The position numbers and the translations under genes are program-made. The notes beneath the pieces were generated by a model that worked only from the letters and a program-made list of their open reading frames with translations, was not told where the DNA came from and did not search any database. A stretch of 5,878 bases of DNA, taken from contig JAUIJG010000335.1 of the NCBI GenBank assembly GCA_030431355.1, forward strand, positions 1-5,878, read 5' to 3'. Origin of the DNA: a bacterium (GTDB lineage Bacteria > Cyanobacteriota > Vampirovibrionia > Obscuribacterales > Obscuribacteraceae). Positions 5,096 through 5,878 of the stretch are shown here, piece after piece; position 1 is the first letter of the stretch, and each line of letters opens with the position of its first letter.

Positions 5096-5663
5096 TGGGT
5101 TCCCGTGCTTGTCTTGTTCCATAAAGAAAGACTTGTTCCGGCTCCACCAGCTCCTGGTGCAGCTGGGATACCGATTTTTTAAGGATAGGATGCATCAGAT
5201 CGGGAGAAAGCTCCAGCAATGGTACCAGGGCGAAAGCGCGCTTGTGCAAAAGGGGATGGGGGACTTTCAGATAGGAAGTCTCTAGAATCTCGGTGCCGAA
5301 ATAAAGAATATCGAGATCTATAATTCTTCGTCTGCCGCTATCTTTGGATTCGTTTTCGGCAAGTTCTTTTTTGTGTAACTCCTCCAGGCGTCTTTCTATG
5401 TCTTGAAGAACCTCAAGTAACTCTTCTCCGGAAAAAGTTGTCTCTATAATAGCCACTGCATTCACAAACCATTGGCTGTATTCTTCTCCGACCGGCTCCG
5501 CTTCATAGAAGCTGGAACAGTCGACAAATTCTATTTGCTTTATATCTTTGATGAACTGAACGGCTTGTTGGATATATCCGATCCGATCACCATGATTTGA
5601 GCCCAGACCGATATAGGCTAGTACTCTTCTTCGATTTCCTCTTAATCTTCTTGTTTGGCTCAT
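5088..5663 (-). CDS. folK: 6-hydroxymethyl-7,8-dihydropterin pyrophosphokinase FolK
   Basis: FolK transfers pyrophosphate from ATP to 6-hydroxymethyl-7,8-dihydropterin, the step before dihydropteroate synthase in folate synthesis. The 191-residue product has YIGLGSNHGDR at 18-27, SSFYEAEPVGEEYSQWFVNAV at 50-70 (substrate pocket region), the signature GRRRIIDLDILYFG at 110-123, and VPHPLLHKRAFALVPLLEL at 134-152. Asp116 and Asp118 match the two magnesium-binding aspartates. The segment before the signature departs from the family: the expected GR-x-R...WGPR loop is replaced by a longer Lys/Glu-rich one (about 94-109). The frame is open up to 5870, but the conserved domain begins right after the ATG at 5663, and further upstream it would overlap the divergent gene. 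No strong ribosome site is visible. It is the first gene of the folK-acpS-SAM-hydrolase run. Confidence 0.9.
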   Translation of the reverse strand: MSQTRRLRGNRRRVLAYIGLGSNHGDRIGYIQQAVQFIKDIKQIEFVDCSSFYEAEPVGEEYSQWFVNAVAIIETTFSGEELLEVLQDIERRLEELHKKELAENESKDSGRRRIIDLDILYFGTEILETSYLKVPHPLLHKRAFALVPLLELSPDLMHPILKKSVSQLHQELVEPEQVFLYGTRQAREPND

Positions 5664-5781
5664 GGGCTGAAATTGAATCCGGACCTTATTTTTGGTTTGT
5701 GGGGTTATAATAATTCGCCATATTATAGTTGGACGATCAAGCATTCGTTCATCTAATTTGCTTGTCAATGGGGATTTTTTG
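5664..5781. promoter_or_regulatory. Divergent promoter region between folK and the GNAT gene
   Basis: This 118-bp AT-rich spacer separates two divergent genes. For the rightward gene, TTGTGG (5697-5702) and TATTAT (5721-5726) are 18 bases apart; a second -10-like TATAAT occurs at 5706-5711. Reading leftwards, TATAAT is also found as the reverse complement of 5722-5727, but without a clear -35 box. The exact start sites cannot be fixed from these motifs. Confidence 0.3.
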
Positions 5782-5878
5782 ATGACTGGTTCCACACAAG
5801 ATCTGACTTCCGTAGACGAATATGTTGTCAAACCTGTTCGAGGGGAAGACCTGGAGAGATGCATTGACATCTGGTCTA
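5782..5878 (+). CDS. Probable GNAT-family N-acetyltransferase, first 32 residues
   Basis: The gene runs off the right edge after 32 codons. After about 13 polar residues, the segment YVVKPVRGEDLERCIDIWS resembles the first beta strand and helix of GNAT acetyltransferases: a 'v-r-p-x-x-x-D-l' strand-turn followed by an amphipathic helix. These enzymes move an acetyl group from acetyl-CoA to an amine, but the acetyl-CoA-binding motif would lie beyond the edge, so substrate and even family remain tentative. The ATG at 5782 has GGGGA about eight bases upstream (5770-5774). An ATG at 5768 is out of frame and meets a stop almost at once. Confidence 0.5.
   Translation, partial: MTGSTQDLTSVDEYVVKPVRGEDLERCIDIWS

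Noticed and set aside
4736..5285. Two long + strand open frames (4736-5182 and 4977-5285)
   Set aside because: They lie opposite acpS and folK, which show full family motifs; the + strand frames show none.
5664..5870. N-terminal extension of folK by 69 residues
   Set aside because: The frame is open, but the extension runs into the start of the divergent GNAT-like gene, has no FolK similarity, and the conserved domain starts right after the ATG at 5663.
1..5878. CRISPR array, tRNA, rRNA or transposon ends
   Set aside because: I saw no regularly spaced repeats, no cloverleaf-forming segment and no transposase-like protein or long terminal inverted repeats.

Overview
The window reads as an ordinary stretch of chromosome from a bacterium of moderate GC content. 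Nothing in it points to a phage, plasmid or insertion sequence. The gene mix (a pyruvate-decarboxylase-type enzyme, a stand-alone B12-binding mutase subunit, a SAM hydroxide adenosyltransferase, FolK and AcpS) would suit an anaerobic, possibly deltaproteobacterial or syntroph-like organism. That placement is an inference with low confidence, since no marker gene is present.

Left part (1-2106): a thiamine-diphosphate-dependent 2-oxo acid decarboxylase runs leftwards off the window edge. Divergent from it are a small two-helix membrane protein with a bacterial PH-like domain and then a free-standing cobalamin-binding subunit of the methylmalonyl-CoA mutase type, both on the + strand.

Middle part (2107-3127): this is the least conventional region. 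A 66-residue protein of unknown function has what looks like its own promoter (2234-2262) and terminator (2544-2570). It is followed by a MazF/PemK-family toxin-like gene with an extended -10 promoter and a cluster of TAGTAA repeats that looks like an operator. No recognisable antitoxin accompanies the toxin. On the - strand, 2103-2297 holds a protein-like open frame without a start codon, possibly a gene remnant.

Right part (3131-5663, - strand): a compact operon-like run reads right to left as folK (folate synthesis), acpS (activation of acyl carrier protein), a SAM hydroxide adenosyltransferase and a four-helix membrane protein with a long acidic N-terminal tail. The first three are overlapping or nearly contiguous, and the fourth follows after 131 bp. 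The membrane-protein gene converges on the toxin-like gene with only 3 bp between their stop codons. At the far right edge a probable GNAT acetyltransferase starts, divergent from folK.

The enzymes are household or central-metabolism types and do not form one obvious pathway. The most interesting place to look is 2100-3130: the solitary toxin with its repeat array, and the neighbouring mini transcription unit.
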